64,000 nt of DNA from Romboutsia lituseburensis. Its GTDB lineage: Bacteria > Bacillota > Clostridia > Peptostreptococcales > Peptostreptococcaceae. The notes beneath the pieces are model-generated. The model was not told where the DNA came from and made no database searches. It saw nothing but the letters and a program-made list of their open reading frames with translations. Positions 35,195 through 44,266 of the stretch are shown in pieces; the first letter of the stretch is position 1; each line of letters opens with the position of its first letter. Position numbers and translations under genes: made by a program. The stretch lies in NCBI RefSeq assembly GCF_024723825.1, contig NZ_JANQBQ010000002.1, forward strand, positions 1 through 64,000, written 5' to 3'.

Positions 35195-35233
35195 ATAAGA
35201 GATTGTTGGAATTATATTCCAACAATCTCTTAT
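35195..35233 (+). terminator. 18-bp hairpin before the ABC transporter
   Basis: Perfect stem ATAAGAGATTGTTGGAAT with a 3-base loop. The downstream sequence is only moderately T-rich, so it may act as an attenuator or processing site rather than a plain terminator. Confidence 0.6.
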
Positions 35234-35299
35234 GCTTAGTTAGATTTTATCCGTAAGTAAATAAATAAGCGAGATAAATAGATATAAAGGAGGAGCACT

Positions 35300-35983
35300 A
35301 TGAAAATATTACAAACTATAAACTTGAAAAAATACTACGGGGAAAAAGAAAATATAGTAAAGGCAATAGATGATACTAGTATATGTATAAATCAAGGCGA
35401 ATTTGTTGTTATAGTAGGAAAAAGCGGTTCAGGAAAAAGTACTTTGATACATATGTTAGGAGGTCTAGATAACCCAACAGATGGAAAGGTATATATAAGT
35501 GACAAAGATATATCAACATTAAAAGAAGAGGAATTAGCAATATTTAGACGCAGAAATATAGGATTTATATTTCAAGACTATAACTTAATACAAAGTTTAA
35601 ATGTATGGGAGAATATAGTATTACCATTGGGTCTTGACAGTAAGAAAGTAGATATAAATTTTGTAGATGAGATAATCACAACTTTAGGGTTAGAAAATAA
35701 AAAGGAAAACCTACCTAGTACATTGTCAGGAGGTCAACAACAGAGAGTAGCAATAGCTAGAGCATTAGTATCAAATCCAACTATAATACTTGCTGATGAA
35801 GCAACTGGAAATCTAGACTCTAAAACTAGTGAAGAGGTTATTAATTTAATAAAAATGATGATAAAAAAATATAGCCAAACCTTAGTAATGATAACCCATG
35901 ATGAATCTATAGCACAAATGGCAGATAGAGTGATATTTATAGAAGATGGTAAAGTTGTAAAAGGTGGTGCTACAATTGATTAA
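35300..35983 (+). CDS. ABC transporter ATPase (MacB/LolD/BceA type)
   Basis: 227 residues. Walker A GKSGSGKST (40-48), Q loop FIFQDYNLI, signature [15 protein letters not shown], Walker B ILADEATGNLD (Ala where Pro is usual) and switch His ITHDES. The GL(D/x)NPTDGKVYI-type spacing fits the subfamily working with FtsX/MacB permeases. Such transporters use mechanotransmission to export or detach lipoproteins, peptides or antibiotics. Strong GGAGGAG. No two-component genes adjoin it. Confidence 0.92.
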   Translation: MKILQTINLKKYYGEKENIVKAIDDTSICINQGEFVVIVGKSGSGKSTLIHMLGGLDNPTDGKVYISDKDISTLKEEELAIFRRRNIGFIFQDYNLIQSLNVWENIVLPLGLDSKKVDINFVDEIITTLGLENKKENLPSTLSGGQQQRVAIARALVSNPTIILADEATGNLDSKTSEEVINLIKMMIKKYSQTLVMITHDESIAQMADRVIFIEDGKVVKGGATID

Positions 35984-38351
35984 TATAAATAAAATTGCAA
36001 TAAGCAATTTAAAGCATTCCAAATTAAAAAGTGTAGTAACTTCTATAACAATAGTATTAACAACTTGTCTTTTAGTATCTGTTGGGATAATAACCTTAAA
36101 TATGGTAAATCAGTTTAAAATAGATGCAGTTAGAACAGCAGGAAACTCACACGCATCTTATACAAAACTTGATGAAAATCAAATAGATATGATTAGTAAA
36201 CATAGTGAAATTGAGAGTGTAGGAGAAAATAGTTCAGATATTGGAAAAATTACTGTAGGAAAAACAGACCTTACCTTGTTTTACTCTGATGAAAATGGGT
36301 TTAAATTTTCAAATCAAAATATATTAGAAGGTAAATTACCTAAATTAAAAAATGAAATTGCATTAGATAAGGAAATGATAACAGACCTAGGAAGTGAAGC
36401 CACTTTAGGTAATAAGATTAAATTAAAATTTAATGATATAAATGGAAATATTATTGAAGAAGAATTTGTATTAAGCGGAATTATTGAAAGAAGTGAATAT
36501 AACATTATTAAAAATGATTCAGAGGGTGTTATTTCAAAAGAATTTATATTACAAAAAGATTATGATACTTCATATAAAGCAATTGTAAGATTAAAAAATG
36601 AAGAAAATTTAAGTTCTCAAGAAATAGAATCTAAGGTAAATCACATAGCTAAAGAATTAAATCTTTATAATGATTCAGACAATATAAAAATGAATAAAAT
36701 ATATTTAATGAGTAAAAAACCTGATTTAGCAACAATAGTAGGCGGAGTAGTTACGACTTTAATAATTATACTTACATCATGTATAGTTATATATAACATA
36801 TTTTATATATCTGTAATAAATAAAACTCAGGAAATAGGGAAATTGAAAGCTATTGGAGCTACAAAAAAACAAATAAAAAATATTATTTTAAAAGAAGGAT
36901 TAATATTATCAATAGTATCTATTCCAATAGGACTTATATTGGGGTATATCATATCCAACTTAATACTTAAATTACTTATGTATGATATTAATATTGATAT
37001 AGAGGATATTTTATTGATTATAATATCTACAACAATACTTACTATAATTACAGTATACATTGGTATTATAAGACCAATGAAATTAGCATCTAAAATATCA
37101 CCAATAGAAGCTATGAAATACAATGAAAGCTTTGTACCTACAAGAAAAAATAGAAAAGGATATTTAGAAATAGATATAAAAAAATTAGCTTATTCCAATC
37201 TTTTTAGAAACAAGAAGCGAACGTATTTAACGCTAATATCAATTAGCTTAAGTGGGATATTATTTGTAAGTATATCAACAGTACTTCAAAGTGTTAACGC
37301 TGAGCAAGCTGTAAAACAATCTATGACTAATGATTTTGAATTTAAATTAAAGTATGCTACTTATGACTATCAAAATGAAAGGGCAAAAATAGCCACTAAC
37401 AATCCATTGAACAGTAGCTTTATAAGTGATATTGAATCTATCAAAGGTGTAGAAAATGTAAATGTAGTTAATGTAATAACTTGTGATATGAATATATTTG
37501 GTAAAGAACACAAAGAAGGAGAGTTAGCTGGATTTGATGATGATATGTTAAATAGGGCAAATGAGAGTGTTGAATCTGGAAAAATAAACATAGAAAAAAT
37601 CAAGTCAGGAGATGAAATTATAATATCGACTTTAGTTCATGATATTCTAGGATTAAATGTAGGTGATAGAATAACTTTAAAATATAATAATCTGGAAACA
37701 GCTATAACTAAAGAAGTTAATATAGGTGCTATTATACCTATATATATAGGTTCAACATTTATTACTAGTAATGACCTAATTAAAAATACAAATAACAATA
37801 ACTATACACAATTAATACAAGTAGAAGCAATGGATATATACTATGATTCAGTAAATAACGTATTAAGAGATATAGCGCAAAATTACAATAATTTAGATTA
37901 CAATGATTTTAAAGGCGAATTAAAATTATATACTAAAGCATTCTTTGGAGTAAAAACAATGGGTTATGGTTTAGTAGGGATAATAGGTATAATAAGTTTA
38001 GTTAACCTTGCAAATACAATAATTACAAGTGTAATATCTAGAAAAAAAGAATTCGGTATGATGCAAGCTATAGGTATGAGTAATAAGCAACTTAAAAATA
38101 TGCTACAAATAGAATATTTATTTTATATAGGAATAAGTATAGTTATATCATTCGTTATAGGTAGTGTTCTTGGATACTTTATATACTTAGAAATTTACAA
38201 TATGGGAATTGATTATGCAGTTTACAAATATCCACTAATACCAGTGATAGTATTAATTTTATCATCTGTATTTACTCAAATGGGAATAACATACTTTATA
38301 AAGAAGCATTTTAAGATGGAATCTTTGATAGATAGAGTTAAATATAGTTAA
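35976..38351 (+). CDS. FtsX/MacB-type ABC transporter permease
   Basis: About 791 residues if it starts at TTG 35976, overlapping the ATPase stop, with AGGTGG eight bases upstream; GTG 35964 is an alternative. One N-terminal helix leads to a large exterior domain (about 45-245). Three helices follow with the FtsX motif QEIGKLKAIGATKKQIKNIIL. A second unit with its own exterior domain (about 440-660) ends in MMQAIGMSNKQLKNML and three helices. Ten-helix two-unit layout as in BceB-like or lipoprotein-releasing permeases. Works with the ATPase upstream. Confidence 0.9.
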   Translation: MININKIAISNLKHSKLKSVVTSITIVLTTCLLVSVGIITLNMVNQFKIDAVRTAGNSHASYTKLDENQIDMISKHSEIESVGENSSDIGKITVGKTDLTLFYSDENGFKFSNQNILEGKLPKLKNEIALDKEMITDLGSEATLGNKIKLKFNDINGNIIEEEFVLSGIIERSEYNIIKNDSEGVISKEFILQKDYDTSYKAIVRLKNEENLSSQEIESKVNHIAKELNLYNDSDNIKMNKIYLMSKKPDLATIVGGVVTTLIIILTSCIVIYNIFYISVINKTQEIGKLKAIGATKKQIKNIILKEGLILSIVSIPIGLILGYIISNLILKLLMYDINIDIEDILLIIISTTILTIITVYIGIIRPMKLASKISPIEAMKYNESFVPTRKNRKGYLEIDIKKLAYSNLFRNKKRTYLTLISISLSGILFVSISTVLQSVNAEQAVKQSMTNDFEFKLKYATYDYQNERAKIATNNPLNSSFISDIESIKGVENVNVVNVITCDMNIFGKEHKEGELAGFDDDMLNRANESVESGKINIEKIKSGDEIIISTLVHDILGLNVGDRITLKYNNLETAITKEVNIGAIIPIYIGSTFITSNDLIKNTNNNNYTQLIQVEAMDIYYDSVNNVLRDIAQNYNNLDYNDFKGELKLYTKAFFGVKTMGYGLVGIIGIISLVNLANTIITSVISRKKEFGMMQAIGMSNKQLKNMLQIEYLFYIGISIVISFVIGSVLGYFIYLEIYNMGIDYAVYKYPLIPVIVLILSSVFTQMGITYFIKKHFKMESLIDRVKYS

Positions 38352-38403
38352 TAATTATTTCATATAAATTTAACATTAATATATACTAAGTAGAATTAGA
38401 TAA

Positions 38404-38676
38404 AAAACAATTACTAAACCACTTAAGGAAACTGAGGTAAAAGCTGTTTTAAGATGTATACCAAAGTCTATTGAGAAGTTTATAGCTTATGAGCAAGGTC
38501 TAAGAAGAGGAGAACGTAAAAGATTTTCTAAAGGGATGAGAGATAAAGAAGGTTATTGGTATAAAAATAAAACATTAATTGATAGATTAGAGGTTATAAG
38601 ATTAGAAGAAAAGCGCTTATATTTTATAAAAACTGGAATGTGTTGCTTTTTTACATTCTACTATTTAATTTTTTAA
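38404..38676 (+). pseudogene. C-terminal fragment of an unknown protein
   Basis: An open frame without a start codon or ribosome site reads KPLKETEVKAVLRCIPKSIEKF, then EQGLRRGERKRFSKGMRDKEGYW, then DRLEVIRLEEKRL. Strongly basic and coherent, suggesting the end of a nucleic-acid-binding (possibly phage or plasmid) protein whose beginning is lost. Overlaps the end of yvrJ on the other strand by 26 bases. Confidence 0.45.
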
Positions 38677-38806
38677 TATTTGAGCTCAAGGAATTTATAC
38701 TTGAACTTAGCCCATCGAGCTTTTCTTCGGTTCGTACCAATAAATACATGGTCACGATATCAGGAAATCCTAAATTAGCCACTAATTGCATTAAATCTAG
38801 TTCCAT
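38651..38806 (-). CDS. yvrJ: YvrJ-family small protein
   Basis: 51 residues from ATG 38806. LMQLVANLGFPDIVTMYLLVRTEEKLDGL is the YvrJ signature (one hydrophobic helix followed by a short amphipathic coil SINSLSSNIKKL). The family is typically encoded with DUF1659 and DUF2922 proteins, which here are found 3.5 kb away on the other strand. Function unknown. No strong ribosome site is visible. Confidence 0.78.
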   Translation of the reverse strand: MELDLMQLVANLGFPDIVTMYLLVRTEEKLDGLSSSINSLSSNIKKLNSRM

Positions 38807-38943
38807 TGATATTTTTTTACTCTTAACAACTTTTAAAATTTAAAAAATTATTTAAATAAATAAAGAAAACTCTTAATTAGATTAAAAAATTATTAGGTTG
38901 ACTTAAATTTAAGAAAGTAAAGTTTAGAAAAAACATGCCAATA

Positions 38944-38995
38944 AAAAAGATTGAATCTGCTATGAACAAGTAATTTCAATAGATTCAATCTTTTT
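38944..38995. terminator. Terminator hairpin
   Basis: 15-bp perfect stem AAAAAGATTGAATCT with a 22-base loop and TTTTT tail, in the gap between yvrJ and the 39126 gene. 38807-39125 holds no gene. Confidence 0.7.
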
Positions 38996-39125
38996 ATTTT
39001 TAATTATACTTTAAATAGCAATTTAATGATTAGTTATTTATATTTTTTATTAGGTTGATAGGGGCCAGTTTAATACTATCTTTAGGTAGAATCAATTTTA
39101 TTCTAACTGCCTTATTTTTTATAAT

Positions 39126-39362
39126 TTAAAATATTGTTATTATTTTTATGTATCCATCTTCAATAAGTTGTTTAAAAAAAATATCGTTAATCTTTGAATT
39201 ACTTAAAAATAAATCTACATCGTTATAATATGTTGTTATGGATTCATTTTTATTATCAAAAATACATCTACCTTCATCGTAACTACCAATAAAATATACT
39301 TTGTTAGCATACTCAAATTCAATTTCTCTTCCAGTTTCTAATACTTTTATCCATGTATACAT
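39126..39362 (-). CDS. 78-residue hypothetical protein
   Basis: Acidic, beta-rich start (WIKVLETGREIEFEYANKVYFIG) and FLSNSKINDIFFKQLIEDGYIKI at the end. AGGAGG supports the start. The pattern (short beta sheet describing a form of input and a final helix) resembles small SMI1-like or toxin-immunity fragments, but identity is not established. Confidence 0.5.
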   Translation of the reverse strand: MYTWIKVLETGREIEFEYANKVYFIGSYDEGRCIFDNKNESITTYYNDVDLFLSNSKINDIFFKQLIEDGYIKIITIF

Positions 39363-39488
39363 AATAATGTAACCTCCTATTTAAACCATTTCCATCTTTT
39401 TTCATTAGCCAACTTGTTACAACAATCCCAGCAGCAGTTATAACTACTTCTCCTACTCACGGGATAGCTAGCAGTCCCGGATAATCTA

Positions 39489-39812
39489 CTAGTTAAAATC
39501 TTTATTATACTGATATACAGATGCAACAACTCCTGAAAGAAGAGTTAAAGATATAACTAGGCTTAGATGTTGCCTAAAGTAAGACCCATCTGACCAATTC
39601 ATAAGAACTGCTAATAAGAAAAATATGGTAACAAACATTACCCTGTATATCTTTAAATGAATTATATATGTTCTTTCATCTGGGTTACCGATTTTGTATG
39701 CAAAATAAAATATAACAATAAGTGACAATATCACTATACCCATTGTAATACCTACAAACGTATTGAAGTTACTTATACTACTACCTAACCAATTGTTTAA
39801 CATATCAATCAT
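39489..39812 (-). CDS. Small membrane protein paired with an XRE regulator
   Basis: About 107 residues from ATG 39812 (GGAAAGG spaced 9). Four hydrophobic segments with [13 protein letters not shown] after the second. It starts inside the last codons of the XRE gene, so the two are translationally coupled. Clostridia carry many XRE plus small-membrane-protein pairs (related to DUF2178-like proteins) of unknown function. A decayed second pair lies at 40798-41266. Confidence 0.7.
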   Translation of the reverse strand: MIDMLNNWLGSSISNFNTFVGITMGIVILSLIVIFYFAYKIGNPDERTYIIHLKIYRVMFVTIFFLLAVLMNWSDGSYFRQHLSLVISLTLLSGVVASVYQYNKDFN

Positions 39813-40044
39813 TGCTTTCATCCTTTCCTACATAAGTAAAAATTTCTTTAATATCAACTTCAAAAAAATTAGCAATTCTATAAGCTAAAATTAATGATGG
39901 AGAATAGTTATTCTTTTCCATTACAAATATCGTTTGTTTGGATACTCCAACGGCTTCAGCAAGTTCACTTTGACTCATTCTCTTAAGAACTCGAAACTCA
40001 TAAACCTTATTTGTTATAGAATCACCAAAGGTATCTTTTTTCAC
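39805..40044 (-). CDS. XRE-family HTH regulator
   Basis: About 79 residues from GTG 40044 behind TAGGAGG. HTH_3 domain: [55 protein letters not shown]. Closest in form to the small repressors that accompany membrane proteins; probably represses its own operon. Confidence 0.9.
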   Translation of the reverse strand: MKKDTFGDSITNKVYEFRVLKRMSQSELAEAVGVSKQTIFVMEKNNYSPSLILAYRIANFFEVDIKEIFTYVGKDESND

Positions 40045-40205
40045 TTTAGTACCTCCTAAATTGTATTCCATTTATATTTATAATATTAAACTATTATTAG
40101 CAAAAAGTAAATTAAACTTATATTTTTTACATATCAACTTATACTGTATATTATATGAAATACTACAACTTTTCTCTAAAAACTTGTTTAAAGAGTACTA
40201 GTAAA

Positions 40206-40245
40206 AAAGCCCTTAGAATCTAATTAAATGGATTCTAAGGGCTTT
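40206..40245. terminator. Terminator hairpin
   Basis: 15-bp perfect stem AAAGCCCTTAGAATC with a 10-base loop. A similar but diverged hairpin stands at 44233-44266. Confidence 0.8.
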
Positions 40246-40404
40246 AACTTTTTATTTTTAGTATTGTAAGCATCTTATATTTCATAAGCAAGTACCTATA
40301 TATGTAATTTTAACGAGATAGATTTCCTTATAAAGTAGGTATATAATCACTATAAGTGCAAATATTTTAGATAAAGTAGTTTTGTTTATAAAAGACATAA
40401 AATA

Positions 40405-40578
40405 TTACTTCTCTTTAGATACCTTAGCAGCTCCAGATATAGAACCTAAGATGAAAATTCCACCTGCTATCGCATAACCAGCTTTAATAAGACCATAAAC
40501 AAGCTGTGGTGGAATTTCACAACCATTTATATTTTCAAATTCGTAATTTACTAGTGCACAATAGATGCGATATTCTAA
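40405..40578 (-). pseudogene. Glycine-rich hydrophobic peptide remnant
   Basis: Open frame without any usable start codon ends ENINGCEIPPQLVYGLIKAGYAIAG then IFILGSISGAAKVSKEK. A polar leader followed by a Gly/Ala/Ile-rich hydrophobic stretch resembles small bacteriocins or holin-like peptides. It overlaps the toxin remnant on the other strand, so it is probably a leftover. Confidence 0.35.
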
Positions 40579-40586
40579 TTAACATA

Positions 40587-40730
40587 TCTTCTTCAGTAAA
40601 AAGAACTGCAAAAAAACTTTCTCCGGAAGCTAAAAGAGGCTATGATAAAGCTATAGAAGGACTTGCAACAGGAAATTTAACAGGCACATGGAAAGGACAT
40701 AGGGCTGTAGATATAAGAGGAATGGGATAA
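40587..40730 (+). pseudogene. C-terminal fragment of a polymorphic toxin nuclease domain
   Basis: The plus-strand frame reads SVKRTAKKLSPEAKRGYDKAIEGLATGNLTGTWKGHRAVDIRGMG and stops. The KKLSPEAKRGYDKA...GHRAVDIRG(M/T)G pattern is that of the barnase/EndoU/ColicinE5-RelE-like nuclease tips of contact-dependent and secreted polymorphic toxins. The catalytic end after RGMG is missing and no delivery domain is present, so only a displaced tip fragment remains. Confidence 0.6.
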
Positions 40731-40797
40731 TTTACTTGAAAAATTTAAATATTGGATTAAAGATATTATGAAAAGCTAGTCATAAATGCGCAGCACC

Positions 40798-41066
40798 CTA
40801 ATCTGAATATATAGCGTATGCAGTTATACCTAATATAACAAATGTTTCTATATCATAAGCACATGATTTTGATTTTTCTACTAACATGATATTTCTTTCA
40901 TCTTTAAATTCAATTTGTTCATTAGTATATGTTTCTGATCTTTTGATAAAAGTAAAGATTCTTTTTACTTGGAACAGCGAAAGTCCAAGAGATGATGCTG
41001 AATCCCCTAATAGGGTCGATGAAATATAAGTTTCGCTTTTTCTTTATGTAACTTTACAGTTTTCAT
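40798..41066 (-). pseudogene. Frameshifted membrane protein partner of the second XRE gene
   Basis: ATG 41066 behind GAGGAGG, two bases after the XRE stop, gives MKTVKLHKEKAKLIFHRPY and a stop. Another frame continues LLGDSASSLGLSLFQ and RSETYTNEQIEFKDERNIMLVEKSKS to a helix and stop at 40798. NEQIEFKDERNIMLVEK matches the ERT/DERN motif of the membrane partners of XRE regulators. An indel near 41010 inactivates it. Confidence 0.7.
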
Positions 41067-41068
41067 TT

Positions 41069-41266
41069 TTAATCCTCCTCATAAATAAATATTTCTTCAA
41101 TAGACATTCCAAAATATCTGGCAATTTTAAATGCCAATATTATAGATGGATTATATCTACCATTTTCTAACGACCCTATGGTCTGTCTTGATACTTCTAG
41201 CGCAGCTGCTAATTCCTCTTGAGTTACTTTATTTTGTTTTCTAACTTCTTCTAAACGATTCTTCAA
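41069..41266 (-). CDS. XRE-family HTH regulator
   Basis: 65 residues, a minimal HTH_3 domain: RLEEVRKQNKVTQEELAAALEVSRQTIGSLENGRYNPSIILAFKIARYFGMSIEEIFIYEED. Good GGAG site. Paired with the decayed membrane gene at 40798. Confidence 0.92.
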   Translation of the reverse strand: MKNRLEEVRKQNKVTQEELAAALEVSRQTIGSLENGRYNPSIILAFKIARYFGMSIEEIFIYEED

Positions 41267-41672
41267 AATCTTCTCTCCTTTTCTTTAAGAAAAGTTAGCT
41301 ATCCATTTCTTATTAAATTCATATGTAAAGGTTACTTTCCATTAAATTGTATAGTTGTATTTATATATTGTCAAGTTTACTTTCCTTTTTTCTATATAAA
41401 TATAAAGTAATATGTATAAACTTAATTATATTTGAACAAAAAAATAAACTATACACTCTACATGGCTACTTGTAGGAATGTTAGTTTATTAAAAAATATT
41501 TTAAGATTTAGTTTAAACCACAGATATTGATTTACCTTAATTATAGCACAGTGAGATTAGAATTTGGGTATATTCATAATTAATATTGATATCAATAAAA
41601 AGTATAGATTATAGCTTATAAATTTATTTATGTGTTTCTATTATTGTACGTGTACTAAGTGCTAATTTAATT

Positions 41673-41725
41673 AATATCTAAATGCTAATTATCTTATCAA
41701 AATAGATAATTAGCATTTAGATATT
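41673..41725. repeat. 22-bp perfect inverted repeat
   Basis: Arms AATATCTAAATGCTAATTAT(CT) with a 9-base loop, in a gene-free stretch (41267-41950). No T tail, so a simple terminator is unlikely; could be a cruciform or a structured-RNA stem. Confidence 0.8.
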
Positions 41726-41950
41726 AGGAATGTCACCATATAGATCATATGACTTTCGAAAGGGAGTAAAGCTAAATTCTGAAATAGATAGAATGAATAT
41801 ACTCGATTTATAATAAAACTGGTAATAAATAAAAACTAATAATTTAAATAAAAGACTATCTATTATTTCTAATATGTGATATAGTATTATTTGTAGCAAT
41901 ACACAAATAAATTTAAGAAGACCTATTAATAGGTTACAGGAGTATTTTTA

Positions 41951-42151
41951 ATGAATAACGGAATAGTAAAATGGTTTAACAATGAAAAAGGATTTGGTTT
42001 CATATCAGTAGAAGGTGGAGATGACGTATTCGTACATTTCTCAGCTATACAAACTGATGGTTTTAAATCATTAGAAGAAGGACAAAAAGTAAACTTTGAT
42101 ATAGTTAAAGGTGCTAGAGGTCCTCAAGCAGAAAACGTAACTGTATTATAA
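41951..42151 (+). CDS. cspA: Cold shock protein
   Basis: 66 residues, single cold-shock domain with both RNA-binding motifs: KGFGFIS (RNP1) and VFVHFSAI (RNP2), beginning [13 protein letters not shown]. Binds single-stranded nucleic acid and prevents mRNA secondary structure. Preceded by about 70 bp of leader with GTTACAGGAG as ribosome site. Confidence 0.97.
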   Translation: MNNGIVKWFNNEKGFGFISVEGGDDVFVHFSAIQTDGFKSLEEGQKVNFDIVKGARGPQAENVTVL

Positions 42152-42168
42152 TATATATATAAGTTCGT

Positions 42169-42196
42169 AAAAAAGACACATTTTGTGTCTTTTTTT
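42169..42196 (+). terminator. Terminator of cspA
   Basis: AAAAAAGACACA, 3-base loop, TGTGTCTTTTTTT, 17 bases after the stop. Confidence 0.92.
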
Positions 42197-42316
42197 ATTG
42201 CAATAAAACTCTTACTAATCAAACAAAGGAATTTTGTAAAATTTTTTATTATATTTTTCACTCTATAGTGGGCTACTATCATCTTAAATAAATTAAAAAC
42301 CAAGGAAGAATTTAAA

Positions 42317-42550
42317 ATGGCTGTAGTAGCAACTAAAAATCCAAGTGGATTAAAATTAAGACTTTCAGCAGGCAAAGATCCTGAAACTGATAAGTTAATA
42401 GTAAAATCAAGAACTTATGGAAATGTTAATCCATCTGCTTCTAATGATGTACTATATGAAGTTGGAGAGATAATATTTAATCTAATGGATAACACTAAGT
42501 TCTCATTATTAGAGGTTTCAAGAGTAGATAATACAGTATTGTCAGCTTAA
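42317..42550 (+). CDS. DUF1659 domain protein
   Basis: 77 residues with the DUF1659 layout: GLKLRLSAGKDPETDKLIVKSRTYGNVNPSASNDVLYEVGEII. Widespread in bacilli and clostridia next to DUF2922 and YvrJ genes, of unknown function. GAAGGA ribosome site. First gene of a two-gene operon. Confidence 0.88.
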   Translation: MAVVATKNPSGLKLRLSAGKDPETDKLIVKSRTYGNVNPSASNDVLYEVGEIIFNLMDNTKFSLLEVSRVDNTVLSA

Positions 42551-42574
42551 TTTTAAATAAGGAGGAAAATGTAA

Positions 42575-42799
42575 ATGGAAACTAAAAAGAGATTAGTTAT
42601 GAGTTTTAAAACAGAATTAGGTAAAAAGGTTTCAATATCAGTTGATGAACCTAGAGAGGATATAAGCCAAGGTGAAATCAAAAATGCTATGCAAGTAATA
42701 GTTGATAAAAAAGTCTTCTCTGATAATGGAGATGATTTAACAGCTTGTATTGATGCTAGAGTAGTTGAAACTAATACACAAGAATTTGATTTAGCTTAA
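42575..42799 (+). CDS. DUF2922 domain protein
   Basis: 74 residues: KRLVMSFKTELGKKVSISVDEPREDI, then I-K-N-AMQVIVDKKVF and ARVVETNTQEFDL, the DUF2922 pattern. Starts 24 bases after the DUF1659 gene behind GGAGG. Function unknown; the YvrJ protein usually encoded beside it is at 38651. Confidence 0.9.
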   Translation: METKKRLVMSFKTELGKKVSISVDEPREDISQGEIKNAMQVIVDKKVFSDNGDDLTACIDARVVETNTQEFDLA

Positions 42800-42810
42800 T
42801 ATAAAATAAA

Positions 42811-42892
42811 TGTGAGAGGAGATGAAAAGCTTAATAAATAAACCTCTCACATAAAAACATAAAAAAGGACTTTAATATTAAAGTCCTTTTTT
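42811..42892 (+). terminator. Two consecutive hairpins ending the DUF2922 operon
   Basis: GTGAGAGG/CCTCTCAC at 42811-42850, then a strong 15-bp terminator AAAAAAGGACTTTAA/complement at 42861-42892 with T tail, also serving the convergent gene. Confidence 0.85.
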
Positions 42893-42902
42893 GCGTGTAT
42901 TT

Positions 42903-43724
42903 CTATAAATCTCTTGACTTTATATTTCTAGGCCAAGATAATAATAGTTTTCTATCTATTTTTAAATCTTTTTCACCAGGGAAATTTATATCGCAAAAAT
43001 AATTATGATAATTTGCAGTCCATACATATTTATCCCATACTCTCATATTAGTACTATGATCACATAGCATTTCTTCTAACTTATTTTTATGTCTCAATAG
43101 TAAAGCATATTGTACTCTTTCAAATTCATACTCATTGCTACATTGCGTATAGTACTTGAATATAGTATTTAAATAATTTAAGAACCATCTACCATCAGTA
43201 TCTATCAGAACTTTTGCAGTCTGAGGTGCCACATCATAGTATTTAATATGTTTTTTTAATAGATTGGTTGTCTTATCGTCTATTACAATCCTTGGATAGC
43301 ATGCTAGTTTACTTTCTACATTGTGCGCCTCAAGTAATGCCGGTCCAAATACTATATCCTCATTTATATAGAAATCACCTGTACTAATTCCACCTCTTAC
43401 AAATAATCCTTCTAAAGCTAAGTTGAATTGATATTCTGATACATTATCTAGTATTTCATCTAACTCTTGTTCTGCATCCCCTGATATTGGGTATGCCACT
43501 ACCATATTATCAGTAAATATTTTTATCCTACCTTTGCTATATTTATTCGGTATTATACAACTTTTATTTTTATTTATTAGGTAGTTTATTTCTGCTAATA
43601 AATTATTACCATATCCTTGTTCACATGATTCTTGTATCATTTGTGAAAATCCTAGTATATCTATTGCACATACTATTGAATTTATTAATGCTGGTTTTTC
43701 TTCATTATATTCTTGTATACTCAT
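42903..43724 (-). CDS. Class III nucleotide-cyclase-like protein
   Basis: 273 residues, cytoplasmic. Order of motifs resembles a cyclase homology domain: IVCAIDILGFSQMI (D22) and RIKIFTDNMVVAYPI (D72), the two metal-binding aspartates. Then come LFVRGGISTGDFYI and VFGPALLEAHNVESKLACYPRIVID. In true class III cyclases the last block would contain Asn and Arg (NxxxR) for catalysis; here it reads ALLEAHNVES, so activity may be altered or lost. A C-terminal region of about 110 residues is unassigned. Standalone cyclases of this kind occur in Pycsar-like phage defence, but no effector gene adjoins it. Function is open. Confidence 0.6.
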   Translation of the reverse strand: MSIQEYNEEKPALINSIVCAIDILGFSQMIQESCEQGYGNNLLAEINYLINKNKSCIIPNKYSKGRIKIFTDNMVVAYPISGDAEQELDEILDNVSEYQFNLALEGLFVRGGISTGDFYINEDIVFGPALLEAHNVESKLACYPRIVIDDKTTNLLKKHIKYYDVAPQTAKVLIDTDGRWFLNYLNTIFKYYTQCSNEYEFERVQYALLLRHKNKLEEMLCDHSTNMRVWDKYVWTANYHNYFCDINFPGEKDLKIDRKLLLSWPRNIKSRDL

Positions 43725-43950
43725 ATAACACTTCCTATAAAATAATAATATACTTTATTATAACGTATATTATTATTATTTGAAAAGTAAATATATATAT
43801 TTACTTTTTAAATAATATGCTTAATTAACTATAATAAAAAATATATAAAATATGTCTTTTTAACGAACTTACTTCGCTATAAACTTGAATCTATTTAGTT
43901 TTGTATGCTAAGATAAACTTAAGTTTATAAAATATATAAGGGGTAAAATA

Positions 43951-44191
43951 ATGAAAAATAAAAATATATTAGGCATCGTTTTATGTAGTGTTGCAATATT
44001 TTCATTGAGTGTTTTTTTATATTTAATATTCATAGGTGAAATCAATAATCGTATTTATAATAATAACTATGCAATTATTTGATTTTTATTTTAATGGTCA
44101 GAATTGGATCATATTCACATTATTATCTATTTGGATAATTTCTAAATCTATAAAAATTACATGCTATCTTAATATGCTTAAAAAGCATTAA
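43951..44191 (+). pseudogene. Two-segment membrane protein, frameshifted
   Basis: ATG 43951 behind AAGGGG gives 43 residues with one membrane helix and stops at 44082. A +1 shift near 44070 continues FDFYFNGQNWIIFTLLSIWIISKSIKI to 44191. Probably one roughly 80-residue, two-helix protein broken by a single-base change. Confidence 0.5.
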
Positions 44192-44232
44192 TTAAATTAG
44201 AGTCATGTATACTTACTTTCTACAATTAAAAT

Positions 44233-44266
44233 ACCCTTAGAGTCCAAATGAATGGATTCTAAGGGT
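44233..44266. terminator. Terminator-like hairpin
   Basis: ACCCTTAGAGTCC/GGATTCTAAGGGT with one G-T pair; diverged copy of the hairpin at 40206. 44267-44578 has no convincing gene. Confidence 0.55.
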
